From: Perkinsus marinus ATCC 50983 | Taxonomy: Eukaryota > Perkinsozoa > Perkinsida > Perkinsidae | Direction of reading: 5' to 3' | Assembly (NCBI RefSeq): GCF_000006405.1 | Contig: NW_003215453.1 | Coordinates: forward strand, 599,019-663,018 | Length of the DNA stretch: 64,000 nt | Shown here: in pieces, positions 45,480 to 56,700 of the stretch | How positions within the stretch are numbered: position 1 is the stretch's first letter | Layout of the letters: each line of letters opens with the position of its first letter | Made by a program: the position numbers and the translations under genes | The notes under the pieces: model-generated | What the model was told of the DNA's origin: nothing | Seen by the model: the letters and a program-made list of their open reading frames with translations, nothing else | The model's database searches: none

Positions 45480-48400
45480 TCATCGCTCGATAAATCCTCT
45501 TGAAATTCTCTCAACGAAGAACCCACATTCCAACTAGAGAATGAATTTTGTGGCGCAGTGACGACGCAAAAGACTCACCATTTCCTCGTACACCTGGAAC
45601 TGAAAATGAGTATCGGGGTTTTTCATTGCAGACGCCTTAGCAGAAAAACGTTCAATTTGGGGGAGGAAAATTTCCTCTTGCCCCGCTTGGATCTGTAACG
45701 AAAATATGAGAAATTTCGAGGAAAAAAATCCGAGATAGTTTACCAACATGCTAGGTAAACCGCTGAGGTCCGCGTAATAAGGCGAGACTTCCGCAGAAGT
45801 CGGACATGAATTTCCAATAGCATATTGAGCCATGCTGGATAACTGAGCAAGGAAGCGAATTCGTGGGAAAATATCCACATCTGTTGGTGACAATATGAAT
45901 ATTCTAAGGAAATTCTCATTTTTTTCCGTACATTTCTACCGAAATGAGCGTGTTAACTCCTTAACAGAGGAATGCAAACATATCCTCAAAAACGTATAAG
46001 TTCTGAGTATATATGTTTGCTTTTCTAAGCCCAGCTCAGGAGTTTCCAAAGCAGCATTATACGGCTCAGCGTATAGGTGTACAAAAACCAACGAAAATTT
46101 CCCTATTATCACCAACACATGCAACCAGTGGGAACCGGTGATAACATGGAAATTCTGCGGAAATTTTGGGAAAAATTCTTATTATTTTCTGTACACTTCT
46201 ACCCTAATTCGTATGTAAACTCCTCTAATCATTGAGAAAACTCCTAAACTCAGCTGAGGAAAGCGAATATATGCCGACGACTTGATAATAATACAGCTAT
46301 AGCCCTATAAGAGCAAGCTACCAATACATAGAAATCGAAATGCCGACCACTCCTATACATCGCTCGCCATAGCTCTGTAACGATTCGTGATCGATAATTA
46401 CTACACATATTGGAGTTTCACCACCCGTTTTACGTGAAGCGATATTCGCGATACGCATAGTCGTGAAATATATTTTTCACTAGTGTTTTTCATATCACTG
46501 GGGTGAAACTCCATCGATAAATTTCTTACTCTCAAACCTCGAAATGTTCGAGCTTCCACATTCCTAATCGTCGAATTAGCCAAGATACGGCATTTTCTTG
46601 TTTTGGACTACCAAAATCAACACACTGGCCTTCCAAGACCGTGATATGAAAAACACTAGCAGAAAACGTAATGCACGACTATTGCATATCACCGCGAATA
46701 TCACGTTTTTTACCAAGTTCTACGACGCCACTTCACATATAACGGGTTGTGAAACTCCATTGTATATCCATCCTCCAACACTGATCGACGTGCATTCCCC
46801 CTACAATTACCAGATCGCGCTGTACATAGTCAACGCATTCTCTCCTCTCTGCTGCTGCTGCTGCTGGTGATACCGCGAACTTCGGGGGTGTGTTCGCCTC
46901 AGTAGCCGCGTCAACTTCTGCATTTTTCACTTCCTCGTCCACTGACGTTATATTCTTAATTCGAAGGGAATTCCATATTATTGATGTTTGTGAATATTAT
47001 TGGTCATAGAAATCTCCTATCAATGGAGTTTCACGACAGTGATATAAAAAACACTGGTGAATTACATATTCCACGACACCGCCAATATCGCGTTTTTCAC
47101 CGAGTTTTACACCGCTTTGGTAAAACCGACAAAACTCCACCATAACCATATTATTATAATTAATATCAGGTATCCCTACCACTTTTCTCCCTAGCAGGTT
47201 TGGAGCTCTCAGATTCCTTAGATTCCCCAACTGCGTCACTCGAGGTGCCAATATCGTCTCCAAGTCCGCCGGTCATTTCCTCCTCATTTTTCTTTTTCTC
47301 AGTGCCTTTGTCGGCGTTCGAAGACTTCCGTTCATCCGTAGAGGAACTAAACTCGTCGGAAAAGTCGTCGACTCGGTCGGCTAAATCGGTGATGGGAGAA
47401 ATCAGGCAAACACTGCTGGGCAGCGCAATCTGAATAAACATGACAAATCCTCCAACATGGAAATGATGCGAAAATGTTGGGAGATTTTATTCTAAATTCT
47501 AAATTCTACCATAATTCGTACGTAAACTTCTATAATCAGTGAGGAAACTCCTGAGCTGAGCTGAGAGGACCGAACATATACTCCTCCAATATACTTCCTC
47601 CTACCCCTTCGTTTCTGAGCGCTATGAGTGCCAACATGACCATCCCCGCACCGAGAGAGTCGCCAGCGACTGCGATTGCACCAGGGTCAACTCCTATGGT
47701 TTCTATAAGATGCTTATACCTGAAAAACATCGCGTAATTTTTCGCAAAAATCAGCTACGCATTTTTACACAGTCTTTATATAAGAAACTCCTTCGTGAAA
47801 TGACGTCGCTGGTGGCAAAGAGTCGTTAGTGATGCAACACCTAGAACGATGTTGAAAAAATACTAATAGGTGGAGGTTGCACTCACACTACAGCTTCGGC
47901 TCGTTTGGCTAGGAGGTAGCACATGTAGCGATGAACTCCTTTTCCCCATACGCAAAATGGTGTGCCAGGGACGTACCTGCACTATACCTTTTTCTATAAT
48001 TTTATATCTACGTTTTGAGTCATTTTTACATTCTGCATCCTATGATTTTCGAGCCTTCCTAATTCTTTATGAGAATATCACATTGATGGAGTTTCACCCG
48101 TTTCATGTGAAGTGGAGTAATACTCATTTAAAAATGCGCTATACACAATGAACCATAACACTGGAATATCACGACCATGATATGAAAAACACTAGTGGAA
48201 AATATATTTTACGACTACTGCATATCACGACTGAGTATAACGCCACTTCACGTAAAACGGGTGAAAATTTAATATATATCAACTGCTATTTATGTGCAAC
48301 TACATTATCGTTTTAAGTACGCGGAAAAGGGGAGATTGCAACTTACAAGATGACCGGGTTTTCCTTCAATACACTAATGCTGGGTCCTATCTTCTGCACT

Positions 48401-49459
48401 GCTAGCTCCGGCGGCCTCAACGGTGTGATCTCATTCGGCCATATCCACGCTGTGATGGAATCCAATAAAACGATCAGAAACCACTAGGATAATAATTACT
48501 CAATTTTAGAGCTTCCTCCTGCCCGTCGATGCGAAGGGACTGAGCGAAGCGAAACTGAAGGGAATTTCGATGCGAGATGGTAGCAGAAATATATAGTGTG
48601 GTTTTTACCACTCCTTTTGGGAGCATACTGTTTGGTAACGGTTTTTCTGCCAGCTTCCTCACACGCTCAACGCTCATGCCAGAAAGGTGCTTTCCCACAG
48701 AGTGCAAAGCACCGATATACCTGTAAAAATGACGTCCCTGAGGATCGAACCCGCGAGATAGATCAAATTAGAAAGGGGATATAACGATGATGATGATTCC
48801 TACGATTCCATATTGGAGTTCCACGACTTCCTTTTGGAATGACCTAGCAAACGACGCAGAGGCACCTACAGAAGCTCCAAAAATGACAACCGTGGGATCC
48901 GAACCAGGGATGGACAATTGACAACCAACATTCATATCGAACTTAGCTATTTCACCTTCAACATCGCCCCAGCAGCTCTAGGGCCGATTGTTGTCGCCCG
49001 CATAGCCTCGCTCCAAGAACTTTGAGTCTTCAAAGGCTTCCCTCCTCCCAATGTGCAGATACTCGCATCCGAAGACGGACCTGAACCACGAGAAAAAATC
49101 AATTCCACTGAAAATGGGCGGAGCGATGCGCTATTTTTCCTACCATAAACACTAACATCCCCAACTCCTACGTCCACAGTAGCCGAGCTGGTTGATGACA
49201 CCGACGCGCTCAGTGAAGGCGCACCCCCAACTACTGATCGGTCCTCACCCTGGGGCAAACTCGGGGAACTACAAGTTGCTGACATCTGGACTCGAGCGGT
49301 CTTGCTAGGCAACATATTCTCCATTTTCACATCGGACCATTTCGGGCTGCTAGTACCGCAACTCCCATTCTCCTCTGGTACGTCTCCCATGAACTCAGCA
49401 ACAGCAGTGATATCGTCTTGAGCGCCCGGGCAGGAGCCACCGGGAGCGGCCTTCGACAT
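45480..49459 (-). CDS. Alpha/beta hydrolase (hormone-sensitive-lipase-like)
   Basis: Likely start ATG at 49459 (MSKAAPGGSCPGAQDDITAV). The first exon (to 48956) encodes a Ser-rich, probably disordered leader. Later exons: about 48868-48807, 48726 to about 48500 (VERVRKLAEKPLPNSMLPKG), about 48453-48350 (AWIWPNEITPLRPPELAVQK), about 47950-47895 (GVHRYMCYLLAKRAEAVV), 47719-47605 with the nucleophile elbow GVDPGAIAVAGDSLGAGMVM, 47429-47180 (LPSSVCLISPITDL, then a long acidic insert), about 46980-46820, about 46590-46530, 45842-45744 (SPYYADLSGLPSML) and 45692-45579 (IQAGQEEIFL, acid region). The GDSxGAG serine and the SPITDL and DLSGLP motifs mark this lipase/esterase class. No catalytic His was identified in the last exon, which ends at 45480. 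Introns hold many MITEs and two T-arm motifs. Confidence 0.8.
45866..46282. repeat. Three family B copies in a hydrolase intron
   Basis: Inverted copy about 45866-46000, forward copy about 46003-46120 (GTATATATGTTTGCTTTTCT ...) and inverted copy about 46125-46282 (GATAACATGGAAATTCTGCG ... CTCAGCTGAGGAAAGCG). The first abuts the acceptor of the exon starting at 45842. Confidence 0.6.
46411..46513 (-). repeat. MITE-like element, family A
   Basis: TGGAGTTTCACCACCCGTTT at one end, CACTGGGGTGAAACTCCA at the other; about 100 bp, slightly shortened. In a hydrolase intron. Confidence 0.75.
46632..47139 (+). repeat. Two family A copies flanking a hydrolase exon
   Basis: Copies at about 46632-46759 and 47023-47139, both forward (AAGACCGTGATATGAAAAAC ... 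GGGTTGTGAAACTCC; TGGAGTTTCACGACAGTGAT ... ACAAAACTCC). The poly-Ala-encoding exon lies between them. Confidence 0.7.
47455..47604 (-). repeat. Family B MITE next to the GDSLGAG exon donor
   Basis: From CATGGAAATGATGCGAAAAT to GAGGACCGAACATATACTCC. On the minus strand it begins within a few bases of the donor GTAGGAGGAAGTATATTGG of the exon ending at 47605. Confidence 0.6.
48161..48272 (+). repeat. MITE-like element, family A
   Basis: CTGGAATATCACGACCATGA ... CGTAAAACGGGTGAAAATTT, with mutated ends. A short inverted fragment of the same family lies just before it at about 48084-48135. Confidence 0.6.
48737..48762 (-). other. tRNA T-arm-like motif before a hydrolase splice acceptor
   Basis: Minus strand TCTCGCGGGTTCGATCCTCA, then GGGACGTCATTTTTACAG as the 3' splice site. 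The exon starting at 48726 joins the previous exon in frame, so the motif is intronic. Confidence 0.65.
48890..48912 (-). other. tRNA T-arm-like motif in a second hydrolase intron
   Basis: Minus strand CCATCCCTGGTTCGGATCCC, followed by CATTTTTGGAGCTTCTGTAG as the acceptor. It lies in the intron after the first exon (donor after 48956). Confidence 0.55.
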
Positions 49460-49555
49460 TGAGATTGGTAGAAATGGTTGAATAAATAACTGACAGCTTT
49501 CAGTACAGTTCGCTCCCCTCGGAAACAATTTGGTAATATCCTCACTAATATTACA

Positions 49556-49682
49556 ATAGAGTTTCACCCTAGTGATATGGAAAACACTAGTGAAAATATA
49601 TATCACGGCTACTGAATATCACCGCGAATATCGCGTTTTTCACCGAGTTTTACGCCACTCCACCTAAAACCGGTGAAGCTTT
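49556..49682 (+). repeat. MITE-like element, family A
   Basis: AGAGTTTCACCCTAGTGATA ... CCTAAAACCGGTGAAGC, with the full core GAATATCACCGCGAATATCG. It lies about 100 bp upstream of the hydrolase start codon. Confidence 0.75.
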
Positions 49683-49749
49683 ATTGATAATAGAAAACAA
49701 CAATAATTTTCATATTATCACCAACACATGTGCATATTTTCCAGAGAGA

Positions 49750-51270
49750 TCACAGCATGAGTTCTGCCGCTCAAAGACAAGTGTGTGTCGGTCCAACGCC
49801 GCTGCCACCGCTTTGCTTCCCTTGGGTTGGCCCAAACGCTACCATCACGGGTAGGCCAGAACAAGTCGCACTAGAAATTGTAGTAAACTCAATGTGGATT
49901 TACCGATCGTCGCCGAACTGGGTATTCAACACGGATCATATTGCCTCGAACTTGTTTTACACACCGCACCAATTGATACTTACAGATCAACTTCCTCAAA
50001 AATGAGGCGGAGCGAAGCAGAACCGCAGACTGCCCTCAGAGGCTTTACTATTCGAACGTAGCTTCCCGCAGACAAATATTTCATACCACAATTCGGGTAC
50101 TTACACAACATGCAACATCGAGAGTGAGAGCAATAGGTCTCACTTGACAAAGCCACTGGAGAAACGACAGATTCTCCTTCTGCACACATTCAGTGTGGGA
50201 GAGTATGCACATGGTCAACTACGTGCGTTGGTGACAATATCAAAATTCTGGGAGGAAATCTATACAATAATTTCTGTACACTTCTACCCGAATCAACATG
50301 CAAACTTCCGACCGAAGACAAAAACGGCTCCAATTTCTCCACTTTCCAATACAATTTCCGTTCATACTCGTGTAAATCAGCACCAGTCTCCAGAGTTCGA
50401 TAACAATGGGGAGAATGCTGCCAATGTACATGGGAAATTGATTGAAGAATGTGTTCCCAGCCATACGTGGAAAATTCAAATTGAGCTCCCCAAGGGACCA
50501 TTATAGATTTCTGGATGATTGAATCATGGGAATCATCATGATACCCTGATCAGCACTCCGCTATAACAACCAGAGCCGTGGTCAGGATTTTCGTAGGAGG
50601 TGAGGCCCTAGACAAAAGCAGCGGCTGCGGGCCCCCCCCCCCACCATCAGCACTGGTGATATGCTCTGATACTTCCATCCTAAACTTCAACACAACAGAT
50701 CAGTACAGAATGTACGATTCGTTACTAATAACGGCTTCTCGGCAACTATAATTCTATATCATAGTCATGAAAACGATGCTAATCGGCTCATCCAGTGTTG
50801 GAGTGTATGTTGCATCTCATCACTTCACAACTCTACATATGAATTCGGGTAGAAGTCAACAGAAACAAATAATAATTTCTTCCAAAATTTGCATAAAATT
50901 TTCATAGTTCAACATATGCATATTCTTCCACCACGATAAAAGTTGTATCGCATTGAGGCCGTTCCGAGCGGCCTTCATCCTGACGTTCCCGCATTTCTTA
51001 AGAACCACTTGCACGCGCGGAACAGTGAAGATTCTCCAAGGTACCCCCTCAGCCAGTACCTCGACAACAGCTTGTTCTCGTATTGTGATGAACGACGGGA
51101 AGAAAACAACATAAACGTGTAGTATTGGAGTATACCCGTCAATTTGATATGCAAATATGGAGTGAGCGCCAATTTGGAGAATATTAAACAAGTTCTCGCT
51201 ATCACACTCCCCAAACGAGCACTCAGATGAGAGAATCGCATTACATTAGGTTGGCCGTCTGACATGAATG
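49750..51270 (-). CDS. Uncharacterised multi-exon gene
   Basis: Exon blocks in order: about 51250-51135 (SSECSFGECDSENLFNILQI, GAHSIFAYQID) joins in frame to about 51072-50940 (VVEVLAEGVPWRIFTVPRVQ, VVLKKCGNVRMKAARNGLNA). Further blocks lie near 50500-50310 (YERKLYWKVEKLEPFL), 50080-49985 (YVRIVKPLRAVCGSASLRLI) and 49880-49775 (CDLFWPTRDGSVWANPREAK). The first join crosses an intron of about 60 nt. The family is not recognised. Family B MITEs sit at 50797-50935 and 50190-50310, inside introns. Confidence 0.45.
50797..50935 (+). repeat. MITE-like element, family B
   Basis: CAGTGTTGGAGTGTATGTTG ... CATATTCTTCCACCACG, with TTCGGGTAGAAGTCAACAG inside. It lies in an intron of the gene at 49.75-51.27 kb. 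Confidence 0.65.
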
Positions 51271-51668
51271 TAAGATACCGCATCATGATTCTAGTCAGAT
51301 TTTATCCCTCTAACGATTCTGTCTCCAACCTGTGCTGATCATCGGCGGCGGCCATGATGAATGAGAACACAATTCCACTAAGAGTGTGGATGCAGAGTAA
51401 AATGTTAGGTTATTATCACATGCAACAGTTTCACTCTTAGGCGACCTAGTATAAGTACGGATCTTCACAGTGAGAAATGGCGAGGACAAACCGACGAATA
51501 CCCAGCACAAAGACGCCTCAATTGAACCTCTTTTGTAATACAAAACGATACTATCGTGCGCAGCGACTCCTAAGATTCCCCTTCAGATCGTAAAACCAAG
51601 ATGCACACCCGCGATTAGCATCGTGATAGCCCCGAGAACTAAACTTCTATTGGAGAGTGAGGAGAAGA

Positions 51669-52319
51669 CTAGTGAGTGTGTGGAAGCACAAGATCCGGAT
51701 TTAAGAGGGCTTGTTCAAAGGCCTCTATCTCCGGATCTGTCCACGCACGCGGCGGTGGTGGGATCAGCGGATTAACGACGGGTGGCCGATACTCACCTGT
51801 AATGCAACCATCATCTCCTTTGTTTAGCAGGGAATAACTCACCACTGCTGTAGTCAGACTCGTACTCAGGGGCGGAGGCGGGAGGGGCGGTGGCAGCAGG
51901 GGCGGTGGGGGCAGGGGTCTTGGCTTGAGAGGGGGCGGGGTGAGGAGGAGGAGAGGAGGAGGTTTTACGACGCTGAAGAGAAAAAGATGATAATAAAACT
52001 GAATTCGAAAGCTTACGGTGAAATATTGAACTATCGTCTTCTCAGGCGTACGTCGCCGTACGCCGTCAATAAGCGGATAAAGTCTTCCCTTCTGGTGACG
52101 ATCCTTCAATGCACTCGTCCGGTCCTCCCCTCTCGCCAACTGGCATGCCAGTTGGTGATCGCGCCACTCCTGGCGCGATCGAGGGGAGAGTAGCCCACTA
52201 TCATCAACTTGGTCGTCAACATCGACACTGGTAGTAGTAGATGGCCCAGCGGTAGACAGGCCGGTAGTGTAAACGATGATGTTCACCGTACTGCCGTTGA
52301 AGCTGAGGGTAAAGGACAT
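51669..52319 (-). CDS. Pro/Ala-rich, probably disordered protein, 186 aa
   Basis: Three exons, 52319-52017, 51972-51843 and 51796-51669, join in frame across 44- and 46-nt GT...AG introns and end at TAG. The N-terminus (MSFTLSFNGSTVNIIVYTTG) is followed by an acidic and then basic segment (QVDDSGLLSPRSRQEWRDHQ). The middle exon is Pro/Ala-rich (TPAPTAPAATAPPASAPEYE). The end is WTDPEIEAFEQALLNPDLVL. This looks intrinsically disordered, perhaps a short adaptor. The first ATG in frame is used. Family not recognised. Confidence 0.75.
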   Translation of the reverse strand: MSFTLSFNGSTVNIIVYTTGLSTAGPSTTTSVDVDDQVDDSGLLSPRSRQEWRDHQLACQLARGEDRTSALKDRHQKGRLYPLIDGVRRRTPEKTIVQYFTVSFRIQFYYHLFLFSVVKPPPLLLLTPPPLKPRPLPPPPLLPPPLPPPPLSTSLTTAVVSYSLLNKGDDGCITGEYRPPVVNPLIPPPPRAWTDPEIEAFEQALLNPDLVLPHTH

Positions 52320-52593
52320 TTGCAAGGGATTACAAAGGGACTACAAAGGGACTAGAGAAAGAGCGGAGGCTAACGACTACAAAGAACAAAGCGATTGATT
52401 GACGAGTGATTAATGAATGAGTGATCGATAACGGGCGTAGCGCGACAGCGGTATCATGAAACGTCCCGTATCCTGTGTACTGCGTCTCCGGTCTTGTGTG
52501 CTCGCACGCGGAATCTTCGCAGTGCGGCGTCAAGTTCCAATAGTGCATGAAGGGTGCTCTGCCACCGAGCACCTCGTTTCATCAGGTGCTCGC

Positions 52594-52669
52594 CAGGCTG
52601 TGCGGATCGAACCCAGGACCAACGGTTAGCTAGACCGTTGCTCTCCCGGGCACTCAATTGAGTCGATAA
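52594..52669 (-). other. tRNA-Ala-like sequence interrupted near its 5' side by the hAT insertion
   Basis: On the minus strand: GGGAGAGC (D-arm 3' side), CAACGGTCTAGCTAACCGTT (7-bp stem, 7-nt loop CTAGCTA, anticodon position AGC = Ala), then GGTCCTGGGTTCGATCC (T-arm with B-box). The D-loop is longer than normal and acceptor bases do not pair, so it is a tRNA-derived relic. The hAT element begins at 52670. Confidence 0.55.
52662..52669 (+). repeat. Left 8-bp target-site duplication of the hAT-like element
   Basis: GTCGATAA directly before CAGAGGTCGGA. The same eight bases follow the right end at 59587-59594. Confidence 0.9.
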
Positions 52670-53007
52670 CAGAGGTCGGAATCGAGACCCGAGAACTCGA
52701 GATTCTCGATCTCGTCTCGATCTCGAAGAGTTTCGAGACGAGATCGAGAGGTTTTCTCAGGAATCAAGATCGAGACGAGAATCGAACGAGTTCTCGAACT
52801 TCTCGAACTTTTGTATGCGTTGGTAGGCATGGTTTGAGCCGGAGGTCAGGAATATCGATATAACACCACTTTGATCTTAAATGACCCACATTGAATGACT
52901 ATTCTTATTTCCATAAGATAGAATCTTTATGCTCAGCAAAAAAGCTTCCCACTGCGTGCCGGTTGTGCGGAAAGGTTTGTTCTCGCCAATGCGGCAGATC
53001 CTTCTGA

Positions 53008-53012
53008 AATCG
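53008..53012 (+). repeat. Left 5-bp target-site duplication of the LTR element
   Basis: AATCG immediately before the 5' LTR; repeated at 59071-59075 after the 3' LTR. Confidence 0.85.
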
Positions 53013-53289
53013 TGTGCCGGTAACGGCATTCTTATAGATATAATTGATGGAAAGTTATTGTGATTTTGTGTGTGTGTCTCCAGTCTCCATAATTGTGTCC
53101 TAGCGTCAAGCTAGTGGACTCCGGTTCATAATTAATTTATTGCTGTGGTTGTTATTGTTGCGGTTATTCCCGACAACATTGAAGTTGCGTAAAGCTCTAT
53201 TGTGGTATCTACTTGGTCATCAAGTTTATCACTAAGAACCTTTGTATACTTCGACGGTTGAGAGTCTTGAGTTGTATTATAACCGTCAT
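53013..53289 (+). repeat. 5' LTR, 277 bp
   Basis: Begins TGTGCCGGTAACGGCATTCT and ends TTGTATTATAACCGTCAT. By eye it is identical to the 3' copy at 58794-59070. The ends are TG...AT rather than TG...CA. Confidence 0.95.
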
Positions 53290-53314
53290 ATTCTACCGGG
53301 ATCTAAACTGACCA

Positions 53315-53656
53315 ATGTCAACGACGCCAGTTTTGCCATCTCAAACTGTTGATGATGAACAGCTTCTACGTTTAGCTGAGAGGGTAGCTGCTCTCAGACT
53401 AAATAGTGATGTGGGTAGTCTAAGAGACCTTCCGATTCAAGGACGAACTCAGTCATGCTTCTCATTTATCAGAAGTATTTTTTCTAATCGTAGTCATGTA
53501 ACTACGATGCCTCATCGAGCAGTTGTACGTCCTCTTGGAACGACTCAGAGTGATCCTGGTGTGGTAGAGAAGAAGCTTCAATCAGTTGGTTTCCTCGATT
53601 CTCTACCTAATGACGATCTTTTTGGTAGTGCTATTCATGATCAAATGATGGGTTGA
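53315..53656 (+). CDS. N-terminal Gag segment, ends at an in-frame TGA
   Basis: 113 codons from the ATG at 53315 to the TGA at 53654-53656. The same frame stays open after the TGA and runs into the long polyprotein, whose first ATG is 53756. The two are therefore parts of one original frame. Content: a helical, charged leader with no recognised domain. Either the TGA is a recent nonsense change, or it is read through, or translation starts at 53756. Confidence 0.8.
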   Translation: MSTTPVLPSQTVDDEQLLRLAERVAALRLNSDVGSLRDLPIQGRTQSCFSFIRSIFSNRSHVTTMPHRAVVRPLGTTQSDPGVVEKKLQSVGFLDSLPNDDLFGSAIHDQMMG

Positions 53657-53755
53657 AAGAATGATTTCGGTGTCTCAGCGGTTGATCTAGAACGTATTCA
53701 TGATGCTTCTTTCAAGCGGGCTAAGGACAGTCAACTACCCTCTGGTGGTGCTTAC

Positions 53756-56700
53756 ATGGGTCATGTTGATAGTAGGTCGATAGATATGTTTCTCCAAGCG
53801 GTTAAGCGTGCTCCCGGTTGGTCTGTTGGTGTGATGCCGGAACTATTTCAAGCTTATTATTTGGAGTTCTGTCTTGATGCCTCGGTTCGTGGAGTTATTA
53901 CTGGCATTGTCGATAAGGAGTTGAAGGAGCGAGGTCTCAAGGGTTATTATGCCCTCAGTGCTCGTGCGGCGTGTATTGAGTCTGCTCTGAGAGCGAGATT
54001 TGAGTCTATTAATTCTCACCGTATCCTGGCCGATCGATGGGAGAGCTTACGGTGGAATATTGCTGATGATTTTGAGAAGTTTTATCTTGAATTTCAAGAG
54101 GTACGAGACTCTTACTCTCGTCAACGCCAGCAAGAACTTCAAGGCGCGGATGTTGTAGAACGACTCTTTGGTGCTCTGACGAAGGAGTTGGCTGATCGGC
54201 TTATCAGACAGTATGGTGGGAGCCCTTCGGAGAAGCAAATATTAGAGTTTTGCCGCCGTGAGAATATGATACTGACACGTAATCGTGCCTTGAAGAATGG
54301 TTCGGCACGCAGTGGTACAAAACCTAATGTCAATTCTGTTCGAATTGAGGATGAGGTTGATATCGAGGAGCGTTGTGATAATCTTTTTGCTATGCCAGTG
54401 GAGCAGACCACCACCTCAACACAAACCAGCAATCGCCTCTTTGTGTCTAACCTTGCTTTCACTGCCTCTGAGCGTGATCTTCTCGGTGCTTTCCGAAGTG
54501 TGCTTAAAGTGTCTGGTGCGATTCCTCGTGGTATTAGACTCTTCAAGGATGGTCGTAATGGGAGAAGTCGTGGTATTGGTCTTATCGAGTTTGACACTCC
54601 AGATGCTGCTTCTAAGGCCCTAGGTGTTGTTGATGGCCAACAAGTTCTGGGAAGGAAGGTGAGAGCTCGCCGTGATAGGGGACCTTCGACTTCGTCCTCT
54701 ACCCCGACTGTGAATGCTCCATCCGGTCCTTCAAAGGTAGTTGCGTCCGAACCATCTCCTGGTACTAAGCGTCGTCGAATAGATGATAGTCCAGAAGCTG
54801 AGGTTATTGCTGAAGGTTCTGGTCAATCCGTAGACGTTAATTGTGTACAACATGAGGATCATGGTAGTGGTGTCCAGAACCTTGAGGATGTGGCTACTTC
54901 TGAGACTCGGTTGTCTGATTCTGTTCCAGTGATTAATGAAAATAGTACTCTTTGTGCTGTTGTTGAAACTCTTCACTTTGATGATATCGACCATGAAAAG
55001 GTCGATGTGGAAGTGGAGCTTAATGGACTTGTCCAAGATTCGGGGTCAGATAAACGTTTAACTATGGTGACCTCGTTGGTGTCAGTGAAGACTGCTAAAA
55101 ATGTCTGTAATTCGGTTGCTTGGTTGCTAGATAGTGGTTGTGCCCTTCATCTGATTGATAAGGAGACTCATCCTTGGTTATGCGATGCCCGGTCAGTACG
55201 CCTTCCGAAACCAGTTCGTTTAATATTTGCTAATGGTACATCGCAGTTCGTAGAGGAGGCTAAGCTTGTTGCCTTTGTTTGTGGTGATCGTCGTTATTAT
55301 ACGCATGTACTTGTTGTTGAAGGTCTAACTGTTAGTGGCATTTTATCGGTACACCAACTTGTTACTGATTTTGGAACTGTTGCTTGGCATTTGGGTGATG
55401 ATAATGGTGAGGTGTTGAGGCTTGGGCCACATGTTGTTCTTCGACCTCATTCTGTTTCTGGTTCCTGTCAGCTAAGTTCTACGCCGATATCGTCTCCCCC
55501 ACTTGTGGAGGTTTTTAGTATGTCGGCTAAATGTGATACCACCGGTGATATGGCGACATCGGCTCTGGATCCGGTATTGCCTGGGAAGGCGGACTTTCTC
55601 ATTAATGATATTGATCGCCCACCAGACTTAATGACTCCATCCCCTGGTGAGTCTGAATCGGTAGAGTATTCACGTTTAAAAGTAGACTATGTTCAAGATG
55701 ATAGTGGTGGGACTCGTGCTCGTGTTGGCCTTCCATGGTTGAGCGAAGATCGTCCTGACTGTAATACGCCAGGCCTTCAGAGCTCGGTAGCAGCGGCTCG
55801 TGATCGTGTGACTTGTAAGAAGCTTGCCACCCTTGGACAAGAGTGGCTTTGCCGACTTTCATCAGAGCTTGAAGATATGGTCTCTCAGGGCCATATCCGA
55901 CCACTCACAAAAGACGAATTGTTGATGAATCCTCCTATTATGAGTGCAGTGGTGGTACTTCGTCCAGGACATCCCACACAACCACTACGGGTAACTATTG
56001 ATGCTCGACCTTTGAATCGGTATTTGGGTTCTGGAGATACGTCTACGTTGAGTCAGGCACTGCAAAAAGTATTGTTGCGATGGCGGTTAGCACCATACGT
56101 TTCTTGGGACGATGTGGCTCGTGCCTTTCTTCAAGTAAAGTTGTGGTCACACGGTGCTGCATACTTGAATTTTAGAATAAATAATGTGGCATTTAGATGC
56201 CTTCGTCTCCCGTTTGGTCTCATATGTAGTCCAGCCATATTATCGGCTGTGCTGGTGGATGCTGGTATTGTACTCAATAACCTTACGGGTAGTACATTAA
56301 GTGCTTTCTGTGCTTATATGGATGATCTGCTATATACTGGCTGGTCACCAGATACGATGTTGGAGCGTCGAAGTACCGGTCGTAAGGTTTTGGCAGAGAA
56401 GTATAGTATGGAGTGTCAACCGAGTAAATCAATACTTGGATATGATCCAGAGTATCATTTAACTCAGTCTCAGACAGCACCCTCAATAAGTTCTACTAAA
56501 CCGGTGAAGGTTTTGGGCTATCAATGGAACCTTACTGATGACACTCTTTCGGTGGTACTTCCTGATGTTAGTGAACGCCCTCTTAGGACTAGACGTGACT
56601 GTTTTCAGACCTTGGGTCGATATTTTGATCCACTTGGTATCCACATCGAGGCAGCGGCGAGGGAAAGATGGCTCCTCCGACAAGTAGCTCAGCTGACCTC

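Noticed and set aside
50310-50500. Homology between 50.4 kb and the 8.4/8.7 kb inverted duplication
   Set aside because: They share about 20 bases (AGCATT.TCCCCATTGTTATC) but similarity does not extend, so chance or a short conserved motif is more likely than duplication.
52330-52572. Open reading frame upstream of the Pro-rich gene
   Set aside because: Composition is not protein-like, no splice partners, and it covers the probable promoter of the gene starting at 52319.
53290-53314. LTR ending in the usual TG...CA
   Set aside because: Both copies end ...CCGTCAT followed by A; the 5-bp AATCG duplication fits only if the LTR ends at AT.
54139-54597. Long minus-strand frame inside the retrotransposon
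   Set aside because: It is an antisense shadow of the Gag/RRM coding sequence.
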